From an uncultured bacterium (GTDB lineage: Bacteria > Verrucomicrobiota > Kiritimatiellia > RFP12 > UBA1067), in the NCBI GenBank assembly GCA_902761035.1, contig CACWIW010000001.1, positions 1 to 64,000 on the forward strand: a stretch of 64,000 nt of DNA, given 5' to 3'. Shown piece after piece: positions 56,486 through 64,000 of the stretch. Numbering within the stretch: the stretch's first letter is position 1; every line of letters starts with the position of its first letter. The notes beneath the pieces are model-generated. The model did no database searches. It was not told the origin of the DNA and saw only the letters and a list, made by a program, of their open reading frames with translations. Made by a program: the position numbers and the translations under genes.

Positions 56486-57985
56486 TCACTGCACGTACTT
56501 GCGCAGCGTGTTGCGCGAGATTTTGAGCGCCGAGGCCGTGCGGGAGAGGTTCTGGGCGTACTTGTAGAACACGTTCCTGACGTGGCGCTTGACGACCTCC
56601 TCCAGCTCGTCAGGCACCACGCCGGCCTCGCCCGCCGACGCTTCGCCGTATAGTCCGGCGTTCATCTCGCGGTGCTTGTCGAGGAGGCGCACGAAGTCCT
56701 TCTCGTCCAGCACCGCCGCGCGTTCAAGCAGGTTCAGCAGTTCGCGCACGTTGCCGGGGTAGTCGTAGGACATGAGCGCGGAGACCTGTGCATCCGCGAG
56801 GTGCTTGTGGAATCTCGCGAACCACCAGCCGTCCGCGATGTCGCGGATGTCCTCCTTGTGCTCGCGCAACGAAGGCACGCGCATTTGGATAACGTTGAGG
56901 CGCATGAAGAGGTCTTCGCGGAACTTTCCCTGCCGGACGAGCAATGGCAGGTTCCTGTTCGTGGCCGTCACGAGCCGCACATCGGTCTTGATCTCCTCGC
57001 GCCCGCCCACGCGCATGAAACGCCCGCCCTCGAGCACGCGCAGCAGCACGCCCTGCGCGTCTAGCGGCATCTCGCCGATCTCGTCGAGGAAAAGCGTCCC
57101 GCCGTCCGCCAGCTCGAAGAGTCCCGGCTCCCGGCGGTCGGCGCTCGTGAACGCGCCCTTTTCGTGTCCGAAGAAACGGCTCTCCAGGAGGTTTGGCGAC
57201 ACGCTCGCGCAGTTGAAGGCGTAGAACGGCTCGTTCCGGCGCGGGGACTTCGTGTGTATTTGCAGCGCCACGGTCTCCTTACCCGTACCGCTCTCGCCGA
57301 GGATGAGCACGCGCGCCTCGGGATGCGCGGCCACGCGCGCAATCTCGTCGCGCAGCTCCTTCATCTTCGCGCCCTTCCCCACCAGCTCGCGGCTGCCATA
57401 GCGGCGGTAATGCTCGACGAGGTGCCTCATCTCGCCGCTCCACGCCTCCTCGGCGATCCCATTGGCCAGATAGCGGATGGCGGTGGGATAGGAATCCTTG
57501 TCCTGGTAGTTCCGGTAGGCATGCATCGCCGCCTCGATGAGTTCGTGGTACGGCGGCACGGCCTTGGGGATTTTGTTTCCTTCGAAGGCGAACGGCAGCA
57601 TATCCGCGACATCGGTCTTGAACACGGCCCCCACGGCCTTCACGAGCGAGCCGTTGAACGGTCCGCCGGGAAACACATGCGCCTTCAGGAGCGGGGCGAT
57701 CTCGCGCGTCTGGCTTTCGGACATCGGCAAGCCGCTGATCCACGTGACCTCCGTCCGGTGCCGAAGCGCCTTCAGTGCCGCCGCCAGACGTTCCTCGTTC
57801 CCGGCGAGCGACAGCCCGATCAGGCAGATGCGCTTCCAGTTCGCGCCCTCGGACTCAAGAAACTCCGGCAGACGGCGCTTGCTCATGCCTAACACGTCGG
57901 CCATGCCGTCAAGCGCCCGCAGCGCGGCGGCAGCCGCCACCGCGTATTCCTTCCAGCCCCAACCGGTCAATATAAGTGTGTCCAT
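56486..57985 (-). CDS. Sigma54-dependent transcriptional activator
   Basis: 499 residues from ATG 57985. AAA+ core: Walker A GESGTGKE (230-237), GAFTSA loop (277-282, usual GAFTGA), Walker B GTLFLDEIGEM (296-306). Fis-type helix-turn-helix at the end (TASALKISRNTLRKYVQ). The N-terminal ~200 residues (LILTGWGWKEYAVAAAAALR, KRICLIGLSLAGNEERLAAA) are not a receiver domain and look like a small-molecule or DHH-like sensing domain. The -10 box TATAAT ends about 7 bp before the ATG, so the mRNA is probably leaderless. Target promoters unknown. Confidence 0.85.
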   Translation of the reverse strand: MDTLILTGWGWKEYAVAAAAALRALDGMADVLGMSKRRLPEFLESEGANWKRICLIGLSLAGNEERLAAALKALRHRTEVTWISGLPMSESQTREIAPLLKAHVFPGGPFNGSLVKAVGAVFKTDVADMLPFAFEGNKIPKAVPPYHELIEAAMHAYRNYQDKDSYPTAIRYLANGIAEEAWSGEMRHLVEHYRRYGSRELVGKGAKMKELRDEIARVAAHPEARVLILGESGTGKETVALQIHTKSPRRNEPFYAFNCASVSPNLLESRFFGHEKGAFTSADRREPGLFELADGGTLFLDEIGEMPLDAQGVLLRVLEGGRFMRVGGREEIKTDVRLVTATNRNLPLLVRQGKFREDLFMRLNVIQMRVPSLREHKEDIRDIADGWWFARFHKHLADAQVSALMSYDYPGNVRELLNLLERAAVLDEKDFVRLLDKHREMNAGLYGEASAGEAGVVPDELEEVVKRHVRNVFYKYAQNLSRTASALKISRNTLRKYVQ

Positions 57986-58005
57986 GGGGTATATTATACC
58001 AAAAC

Positions 58006-58248
58006 TCACGGACCCGCGCGCACCAACATGCGCCATGCGTGGCCGCACGCACCGCATTTCATTTCCAGATACATCGGCCCGTCCACCACGCACAACGAAC
58101 GCCGGACACGCGACTTGACCGTCTTGCTCCCGCAAACGGGACAACGCCCCGCAGGTGGCAACTTGCGCCCCAACAGGACGCGCGCCAACCATTTCTTGAA
58201 CCCGCCTGCGGCAAAGTTCCCGATTCCGGCCCCAGCATCGGCCTTCAT
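58006..58248 (-). CDS. Small zinc-ribbon protein
   Basis: 80 residues from ATG 58248 (MKADAGAGIGNFAAGGFKKW). CPVCGSKTVKSRVRRSLCVV and MKCGACGHAW form a CxxC...CxxC zinc site. It starts 2 bp before the stop region of the preceding coiled-coil gene, so co-transcription is likely. Function unknown, nucleic-acid contact possible. Confidence 0.55.
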   Translation of the reverse strand: MKADAGAGIGNFAAGGFKKWLARVLLGRKLPPAGRCPVCGSKTVKSRVRRSLCVVDGPMYLEMKCGACGHAWRMLVRAGP

Positions 58249-58249
58249 T

Positions 58250-58588
58250 TCACTCCTCGCTTTCCCGTTTCTTCGCCTTGCCGCGCTGGGCTTCCAGCGC
58301 ATCGGCCTTGGCAATCAGCTCGTCGCAATGCCTGATGGTCTCCTCCGTTGAATCGTACATCTCGCGCAACCAGTCATCGGCCTCCAGCAACTTCGTGCCG
58401 GATTCACGGATGACCTTTTTCATTTCGGGCGGAAGATCGTCGTTCGCGAGCGCCTCCTCCATGGCAGCCTTCAGCTGGGCGCTGTCGGCCGCCATCTGCG
58501 CCTCAAGTTTCTGGCGTTCCGCCTGCCAGTTTTCGAGCGTAAACTCATTGGATTCTTTTGCATGTACTTTTCTCTTTTTCGTCTTCAT
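58250..58588 (-). CDS. Coiled-coil protein
   Basis: 112 residues from ATG 58588 (AGAAAGGAAATGCCGAA upstream). Almost entirely helical (LENWQAERQKLEAQMAADSA, REMYDSTEETIRHCDELIAK) with charged ends. No family seen. Coupled to the zinc-ribbon gene. Confidence 0.55.
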   Translation of the reverse strand: MKTKKRKVHAKESNEFTLENWQAERQKLEAQMAADSAQLKAAMEEALANDDLPPEMKKVIRESGTKLLEADDWLREMYDSTEETIRHCDELIAKADALEAQRGKAKKRESEE

Positions 58589-58693
58589 TTCGGCATTTCC
58601 TTTCTGGTGGATGTTCTTGCCGCGATCAACTTGCGGCAAGCATCCATAAGCAAATCACGTGCCAAGGCAGGAAATCCACCGAAAATCAAGAGA

Positions 58694-58716
58694 TTCGGGC
58701 AATTCCCTTGCCCGAA
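58694..58716. terminator. Perfect 9-bp inverted repeat TTCGGGCAA
   Basis: TTCGGGCAA-ttccc-TTGCCCGAA in the 215-bp gap after the transposase-like gene; a second hairpin CTTGCCGC/GCGGCAAG lies at 58617-58641. Confidence 0.5.
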
Positions 58717-58803
58717 CCGATCAACCTCTGACCACCCCACTGGTCAATCCCTGCCCCCATGCCACTACCGGAGCGGCGGGCCAAGGGCGCTCCCCCGCAA
58801 AAA

Positions 58804-59907
58804 TCACGGCCCGCGCCCAAGCGCCTTGAGCACGGCGGCGAGCATGCCGTTGGCGGAAAGATCGCCTGCCCATATTTCGTTGGCGTGTCGCAGCACATAT
58901 TCGTTGCACCACGTCGCCACCTTCTTGTTGAGGCGCGAACCCGGAGGTTGTGGGGAAAGAAGCAATGCTCGCCCCTCGCGGCAAGCGGCCTGCAATTCGG
59001 GCGACAAGTCGTTTTCGCGCGGGATGCCCTGCGGGATCACCTGGATGATGCGCCGCCGCTTGGCGAGTGCGCGGCGAAGCGCCTCGCGCTCCTGTGCGCT
59101 CGTGAAGGTGAATATGATGGCGGGCTTGGGGGCCGGTATGGGGGCTAAAGCCCCCCGCTCCGATATTGCTTCGCGCGATCCCTCGCACGATTCTTCGCTC
59201 TCGCCGCCCATATCGGAGCGGCGGGCTTCACCAAAATCGGAGCGGCGGGCTTCACCCCGCACATTCGCCTCCCGCCAAATCAACCGTGGCTTCAATTCGC
59301 TCGCCCAAAAGCCCTGCGAAGCCACAAAGGCGATCCGAGGCCCGCGCAGCAGCTCGAGATTCCCGAAAGAGTACTGCGTCACGGCGCCGAAGCGGTCGCG
59401 GCTCCAGTTCTTGGGATTCTCGCGAATGTACTTGCGGAAAGCCGCAAGCTGGCGCTCGTCAGTCACGATCTTGTCCCAGTAGTCGAATTGCCACAGGTGA
59501 TCGCCTATATCCTCCAATGCGCCTGCGCGGCGCAACTTGCCGTAGATGTAGCCGGTTCCGCCCTTGAACCGGCTCATGAGAAAGCCGAGGTGCTGCTCCT
59601 TGTTCGTCGGGAGGTGGTGTATTCGCACGATTGCATGGAAATGGTTGGGCATCAGCACGAATTCATCCAGCTCGAGCTCCGGGTATTTCGCGGGCAGTTC
59701 GCGCCAATACGCCTCGACCTTCCGCCCGAAATCGTTCAGCACGCATTGCTCGCCAACGATCACGCCGAAGATGGATTTGTTGCGCGCCACCTGGCACGTC
59801 ACGAAGAACCACCCGTTGCGGTAGTTGATCGCGGCGTTTCGGAGCGACTTGCGAAAGGATTTGTCGCCGTTTTTCCCGCACCCGTCTTTTCGCGGCTTCA
59901 TGCACAT
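58804..59907 (-). CDS. REP-associated (RAYT-like) Y1 transposase
   Basis: 367 residues. The HUH motif lies in VLMPNHFHAIVRIHH; a conserved Tyr is in DYWDKIVTDERQLAAFRKYI; N-terminal GWFFVTCQVARNKSIFG; domain WQFDYWDKIV. These are marks of TnpA_REP/RAYT-type Y1 transposases of the IS200 group, which act on REP-like palindromes. The C-terminal ~150 residues are an unusual addition with short in-frame repeats (GEARRSDFGEARRSDMG, encoded by two GAAGCCCGCCGCTCCGAT copies at 59212-59256) and a domain with AIIFTFTSAQEREALRRALA. -10 TAAAAT lies ~6 bp before the ATG, so leaderless expression is possible. Confidence 0.78.
   Translation of the reverse strand: MCMKPRKDGCGKNGDKSFRKSLRNAAINYRNGWFFVTCQVARNKSIFGVIVGEQCVLNDFGRKVEAYWRELPAKYPELELDEFVLMPNHFHAIVRIHHLPTNKEQHLGFLMSRFKGGTGYIYGKLRRAGALEDIGDHLWQFDYWDKIVTDERQLAAFRKYIRENPKNWSRDRFGAVTQYSFGNLELLRGPRIAFVASQGFWASELKPRLIWREANVRGEARRSDFGEARRSDMGGESEESCEGSREAISERGALAPIPAPKPAIIFTFTSAQEREALRRALAKRRRIIQVIPQGIPRENDLSPELQAACREGRALLLSPQPPGSRLNKKVATWCNEYVLRHANEIWAGDLSANGMLAAVLKALGRGP
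59212..59256 (-). repeat. In-frame direct repeat GAAGCCCGCCGCTCCGAT in the RAYT gene
   Basis: Two tandem 27-bp units carrying the same core, each read in frame. Related pieces at 58766 and 59150. Confidence 0.7.
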
Positions 59908-59978
59908 GCCCGCATTTTACCAAAATATCCATGCGCTGTGTAGTGGGAATCGCGCCGGGAATCGGGAAAGTAGGCGCC

Positions 59979-61706
59979 TTAAACTTTAAGTTTTGACGCC
60001 ACTGCAACCAATTCCTTTTGGGCACCTTCAATCAAACGCAGATCACCCGCGATTTGAGCCGCCTCAGCATTTCCCATGTTGATGGCTTCCTGCACACGAA
60101 CGTACTGAGGCTCAAAGATCCTCTCTACCTGATCCGTAAAGAAATCCCCCAATTTCATCTCAATCTGCTGTGCGACATTTAAGGAGTTTTCAACAATCTC
60201 TTGCTTGCGCCGAGCCATTTCTTCCTGTTGCGCATTCCGCGCCGCCAGTTGGGCCTCATACTGTTCGCGCTTCGCCTCAAGCGCCTTTTCATCATCGCTC
60301 CCCCCAAATAGGAACTTAAACGCGGCAATAGCCAACAACACCGGAGCCAACACAGGCAGAACTGGAACCAGAACAGGTCCCAGTACGGGTATTTTTGCGA
60401 CCAGCGGCAGTGCGGCTTTGACACCTGCATCAAGCATTGGTTTAGCGACAGCAGCTGCTGCCGTCGTTTCTAGTAACTTCTCTTTTTTACCCGCAGGATT
60501 CAACTGTCCACCCTCACTGGCCATGAGCGCCATCTGAGTATCGTCCCCTGACTCCTTAGAATGCGAGATTGCGGGCACACACGCCGAAGCAATCTGTTCA
60601 AATCCTCCGACGCAATCCTCCACACGTTGCGAAATCTTCTTTGCCTCGTTGACAAGATACTTCTCGACATCGCTGGCAACAACCTTGACCCGCTCCGACA
60701 ACTTGGCCTTTGCATCGTCTTCATCGGTTGCAGAAGTAAGGATACTGCGAATCTCCCCCTTGAGAGAAGCCGTCAGCGCCTCAATACGATCCTTCACCTT
60801 GTTGAGCAGCTTTTCTTGCTGTTTCTGTAACTGTTCAATGGCTTCATACCCTCCCTGCGCCACCTTGTCGCCTTCAAGTTTCTTCAAAAGTCCCTGAACC
60901 AAGTCCAGCTCATGTGAAAGCAGATGCGCAATCTCGTCCAAGACTGTAAAACCAGTGGCACTTGCATAGACATTAACAATTTCAGACTCCAGTGCCAAGA
61001 TGTTGCTGGTATGAAGCATTACTGTCTTGTCAGCTTCAGGAAGCGCAGCGTTTGTACGTGCTTCCAACGCCAACTTGGCATCAACAACGACTATCTTGAA
61101 ATGCCTAGAAAGCTCCTCTGCCGATGTCGAGCCGTAACATTCGGCAAAATCACGATAAATGTTTCCCTTGATTTTCTCTAGTTCCGCCACACCCTCCTGC
61201 GTGTCCATCTCTATGCTGGACTTATTGTTGAGGACTATCAGCAGCTTCTTCTTCCCCTTGACAACATCCACAAGCTCGCGATAGTTTTTCCCAAGGTTGA
61301 ATGCTCCTTCCGTATCCATCACAAATATTATCACGTCGGATTTGTTCAATTGCTCCTTGGAGACCTCCTCGTCCTTCTTCGGCGCATTAATTCCAGGCGT
61401 GTCGAAGATCGTGTACTCCTTCCATCGGTACGGCGTGACCTTCACAGTTGTCGGCACATCGTTCATAGCCGCCTGATTTTCACCAATCAGGGCATTCAGC
61501 AAGGTACTCTTGCCGGCATTGTAGATGCCGTAGATCATTATCCTGGGGTTGAGATCGTCAATTCTGTCCTCGTAAACTTTACGGAATTTCGCCACGGCCT
61601 CCGAAATCGCCGGATCGCGCTCTGCGTACTTCGCGCAGACGCTGGACGTGTTCTCCACAAGTTCGGCAATCGCCTGCTTACACGACATAAGATGCTCGTT
61701 ATTCAT
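59979..61706 (-). CDS. Dynamin-like GTPase 2
   Basis: 575 residues from ATG 61706 (AAAGGAAAAAAGTA upstream). GTPase motifs: GIYNAGKST (residues 60-68, G1), VPTTVKVTPYRW (G2), FDTPGINAPKK (G3) and LIVLNNKSS (G4). Helical middle and C-terminus with coiled coils (AQGGYEAIEQLQKQQEKLLN) and hydrophobic paddle-like segments (ALPLVAKIPVLGPVLVPVLP, ~residues 430-460). Bacterial dynamin-like proteins bind and remodel membranes. It lies 37 bp after the first GTPase gene and is the second of a pair, as in other tandem bacterial dynamins. Confidence 0.8.
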   Translation of the reverse strand: MNNEHLMSCKQAIAELVENTSSVCAKYAERDPAISEAVAKFRKVYEDRIDDLNPRIMIYGIYNAGKSTLLNALIGENQAAMNDVPTTVKVTPYRWKEYTIFDTPGINAPKKDEEVSKEQLNKSDVIIFVMDTEGAFNLGKNYRELVDVVKGKKKLLIVLNNKSSIEMDTQEGVAELEKIKGNIYRDFAECYGSTSAEELSRHFKIVVVDAKLALEARTNAALPEADKTVMLHTSNILALESEIVNVYASATGFTVLDEIAHLLSHELDLVQGLLKKLEGDKVAQGGYEAIEQLQKQQEKLLNKVKDRIEALTASLKGEIRSILTSATDEDDAKAKLSERVKVVASDVEKYLVNEAKKISQRVEDCVGGFEQIASACVPAISHSKESGDDTQMALMASEGGQLNPAGKKEKLLETTAAAAVAKPMLDAGVKAALPLVAKIPVLGPVLVPVLPVLAPVLLAIAAFKFLFGGSDDEKALEAKREQYEAQLAARNAQQEEMARRKQEIVENSLNVAQQIEMKLGDFFTDQVERIFEPQYVRVQEAINMGNAEAAQIAGDLRLIEGAQKELVAVASKLKV

Positions 61707-61742
61707 TACTTTTTTCCTTTTTGAGTTTATGGTGTTCATTGA

Positions 61743-63491
61743 TTAAAATCGGCAAGACAACAACTTCTTCGACAATCTCTCGACATTGTTCTCAAGTTTC
61801 TTGATTTTGGAGAGAGATTCCCCAAAAAACATCTTCCTGAGCTTAGCCAGCTCATCTTTCACATGCACGGCCAATGCCTTCTCCAGTTGAGCAATCAACT
61901 TTTTCTTCGCGGCCGTAGGATCAATTCCAAGGTCAATGTCAAAGGAATGCGTCTCCTCGTTCACCTCAAGCGTATGGTATTTCTTTCCGAAGAAATGGCA
62001 GATTTTTTCAAAAATCCCATCTGGATCGCGCTCAACAATTTCCGGAACCTCTATCGTGTACTCTTGGGTTTCAATGGTACGTTCGGCCTTTGATTTAATA
62101 CCTTGAGGGGAAAACTTCCCAAGAATATCTTTGCGAAAATCACCCACAATCGACCGAACATGGCTTCCGAGGACATCGACGAGTTCACTTTGGATCTCTT
62201 CACTTAGAGCATCCATACTGAATTCGACATCATTTCCGCTCGCCTCACTAACGACACGGTCGATATACTGTCGGATCGGACGACGCACCTGGCCCACGAC
62301 ATCCTCCACGATCTCACCCACAAGGGTACCGCTTGGTGCCAAGGCATCATACTTATCCTGAATCTTTACATGTATCTCGCCCAAATCGGCGGCCAGCCGG
62401 GCCAGGCAATCCGATTTTGTCGCATCGCCTACGATGGTCTCAACGGTACGATTCCACAATTTACGCGGAGCATCTTTCTTCAAATCAAGGATTTGGCGAT
62501 TACCAATCACGGAAACGATCTTTCGGTAGAATTCTCCGAGGTTCCCACCCTCCCACAAAACATCGTCATTGGCTGCCACGGCTTTCTCAGCAAGCTGGGT
62601 AGAAACACTTACAGCGTCGCAACAGCCACTAGGAACACCATTCTTCACCATCGCATCACAGAGCGACTTCTCCTGCAGACGACGGCGATCCTTGTCTTTG
62701 GGAACCTGTACCTTGACAACGCGACCATCCTGTACCTTCGATTCAACCGTATCGGACCGCGTAATGACGACAAGCGCCTTCTTGCCGTTCTCGTAAAGCT
62801 CCCTGTACCCGGCAATGTCCTCCTGGACGCCAGGGTTTGTCGAGTTTGCCAAAAACACCACAAGATCGGCATACTGCACATACCTCTTCGCAATTTGTGC
62901 GAGCGGCTGTATGTCTATCCGCTTCTTTTCAATTGCGCCTATTCCGGGAGTGTCAACCCAGGCCAACCCAGGAAATGTGAAATACTGGGCTGAACACGTT
63001 GATTCGATGCTGTTCTCGTCAAACGCATCTTTTTCCGATGCGTCCTGCCGCCCTTTTTCCTGGACAACGATCTTCGTCTTCGGAAGCAATCCATCCTTGT
63101 AAACATTGTCAAATGGCGCATCACGGAAGGCTCTGCCATGCATGAAATTCCCCAACGTGCTCTTGCCTGCTTTTACTATTCCAAAAACAATCACCAACGG
63201 GACTTTCTCGAATTTGTCCTGGAATTCTCGCCCTTTGACCTGTTTCTCGGCCTCACCCTTGCAAATGTTGATGATTTGCTGCCACTTGTCTATCTCCCCA
63301 TTCACAAGTGCCGCAATTGGCGTGTCCTCTACTACACGAAGACCTGCGGTCAGACTTGAAAGGGAATCAAGTTCCTGTGAGACGTTATCTATTTTCGTTG
63401 AAAACTCTGCGCTGAATTTATCCAGTATCTTCTGCGCGCTCAGCAACCCCTTGTAGAAGTAATCAAGGTCTTGTTGAATCTTCGATGCCAT
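61743..63491 (-). CDS. Dynamin-like GTPase 1
   Basis: 582 residues. G1 GIVKAGKST (104-112), G2 region LLPKTKIVVQEKG, G3 WVDTPGIGAIEKK (~179-191), G4 VVITRSDTV. Long helical regions follow. Unlike GTPase 2 there is no evident hydrophobic paddle. The start is directly after the stop of the small membrane protein gene (TAA ATG). A hetero-pair with GTPase 2 that works at the inner membrane is likely; such pairs have been linked to membrane repair and phage resistance in other bacteria. Confidence 0.8.
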   Translation of the reverse strand: MASKIQQDLDYFYKGLLSAQKILDKFSAEFSTKIDNVSQELDSLSSLTAGLRVVEDTPIAALVNGEIDKWQQIINICKGEAEKQVKGREFQDKFEKVPLVIVFGIVKAGKSTLGNFMHGRAFRDAPFDNVYKDGLLPKTKIVVQEKGRQDASEKDAFDENSIESTCSAQYFTFPGLAWVDTPGIGAIEKKRIDIQPLAQIAKRYVQYADLVVFLANSTNPGVQEDIAGYRELYENGKKALVVITRSDTVESKVQDGRVVKVQVPKDKDRRRLQEKSLCDAMVKNGVPSGCCDAVSVSTQLAEKAVAANDDVLWEGGNLGEFYRKIVSVIGNRQILDLKKDAPRKLWNRTVETIVGDATKSDCLARLAADLGEIHVKIQDKYDALAPSGTLVGEIVEDVVGQVRRPIRQYIDRVVSEASGNDVEFSMDALSEEIQSELVDVLGSHVRSIVGDFRKDILGKFSPQGIKSKAERTIETQEYTIEVPEIVERDPDGIFEKICHFFGKKYHTLEVNEETHSFDIDLGIDPTAAKKKLIAQLEKALAVHVKDELAKLRKMFFGESLSKIKKLENNVERLSKKLLSCRF

Positions 63492-63947
63492 TTAAACAGC
63501 CCTCCTTTTGAGTTCGTTAATCACAATATCCAATTCCTTAATCTGACGATCAAGCTGTAAACATTCAGCACGATCTTCCTTGAATTTATCAGCGATAGCC
63601 GTTTTGGCCTGTTCTGTCACCTCTGCACAGTCCTTTTTGAAATCTCTGAATCCGCAATCGGACGCTGTCATGCGCAAGGAGCCCCCCAGTCTACATTTCA
63701 TCTTGAAAGCGCGAAACTTCGCCGAGGCCATGCCGTCAAACTCTTCACGAACCGCCTTTCTGCGTCGCGCCTCTTTCTGGGCAGCCGCTCGCTTACGCGC
63801 AACCGACTGCAGATGTCGCCGTTTGTTAGCCGCTCGCAGATTCGCAATTCTTTCTCGGCGGAAATCATCACCGTCATCGTCATCATCCCCGCTAGAAAAA
63901 ATTGCTGCTCCTAAAGCAACCGCACCACCAATCAACCATCCAATCAT
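63492..63947 (-). CDS. Small membrane protein with acidic and helical regions
   Basis: 151 residues from ATG 63947; the earlier ATG at 63956 lies directly on the GAAAGG ribosome site, so the later start has better spacing. One transmembrane helix MIGWLIGGAVALGAAIFSSG, then DDDDDGDDF, a basic helical region (RAANKRRHLQSVARKRAAAQ) and a C-terminal coiled coil (DRQIKELDIVINELKRR) with Cys residues. First gene of the dynamin operon; it could recruit the GTPases to the membrane. The 53 bp to its right hold no clear promoter before the window ends. Confidence 0.6.
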   Translation of the reverse strand: MIGWLIGGAVALGAAIFSSGDDDDDGDDFRRERIANLRAANKRRHLQSVARKRAAAQKEARRRKAVREEFDGMASAKFRAFKMKCRLGGSLRMTASDCGFRDFKKDCAEVTEQAKTAIADKFKEDRAECLQLDRQIKELDIVINELKRRAV

Positions 63948-64000
63948 TTTCTGCATCCTTTCGTTTTCTACATTAACGTTTGCATTCTTCCCAGAATGGG

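Noticed and set aside
1-64000. tRNA or rRNA genes as integration sites for the recombinases
   Set aside because: I found no cloverleaf-like sequence or rRNA segment next to any of the three recombinase genes or elsewhere; a tRNAscan-type search would be needed to be certain.

Overview
The window looks like chromosomal DNA of a GC-rich gut or rumen member of the Kiritimatiellae (Verrucomicrobiota). This is an inference from features seen in the sequence: many PEP-CTERM proteins ending in the pattern PEPTSGLLLL..G...LRRK, secreted proteins starting with a signal peptide followed by IES.NVVGY, A-rich AAGGAAA ribosome binding sites, and in-frame palindromic repeats. No rRNA, tRNA, CRISPR array or exosortase gene was found.

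Layout. (1) 1-11.3 kb, accessory: a PD-(D/E)xK phage-type exonuclease, a sigma-like protein, two unknown genes behind a palindromic operator cluster, then small transcription units (a trypsin-like protease fused to the NVVGY leader, a Regnase/NYN RNase, zinc ribbons, a BspA-type surface protein) separated by copies of a 23-bp imperfect palindrome. (2) 11.3-28.1 kb: a tyrosine recombinase followed by four paralogous copies of one four-gene module in alternating orientation (+,-,+,-). Each module holds a two-domain VVGY protein, a PEP-CTERM protein, a single-pass membrane protein with a GspF-N-like cytoplasmic domain and a Pro/Lys spacer, and a secreted protein translationally coupled through ATGA. 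One module is complete with promoter and signal peptide; the other three VVGY genes have lost the signal peptide. A DUF2971 gene sits between modules 2 and 3. (3) 28.2-35.2 kb: an unknown membrane protein, a second tyrosine recombinase in a three-gene operon, and an orphan signal-peptide minigene that stops exactly at the VGY junction.

(4) 35.4-47.6 kb: six minus-strand units that share one design: promoter TTGCGC-N17-TANACT, a short leader with a terminator-like hairpin, then one gene (NYN, DUF3800, NYN, DUF3800, or a remnant). They are embedded in dispersed repeats. Between them lie a Fic protein, a PEP-CTERM protein and an operon of XRE-ImmA/PIN/unknown/alpha-beta hydrolase. (5) 47.7-52.2 kb: an HTH protein, a sigma-like protein, an HU-like protein, a PKD/LRR protein and a third recombinase. 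(6) 52.2-64 kb: more ordinary chromosome, with MEMO-AMMECR1, Maf, an alpha/beta hydrolase, an LRAT-like protein with an acidic glycine-zipper partner, a sigma54 activator, a RAYT-type transposase, and an operon of two dynamin-like GTPases with a small membrane protein.

The most unusual content is the four-fold module with its split VVGY genes, which resembles an expression site plus silent cassettes next to recombinase genes, and the hairpin-leader single-gene units. Both are inferences from organisation; no activity is shown.
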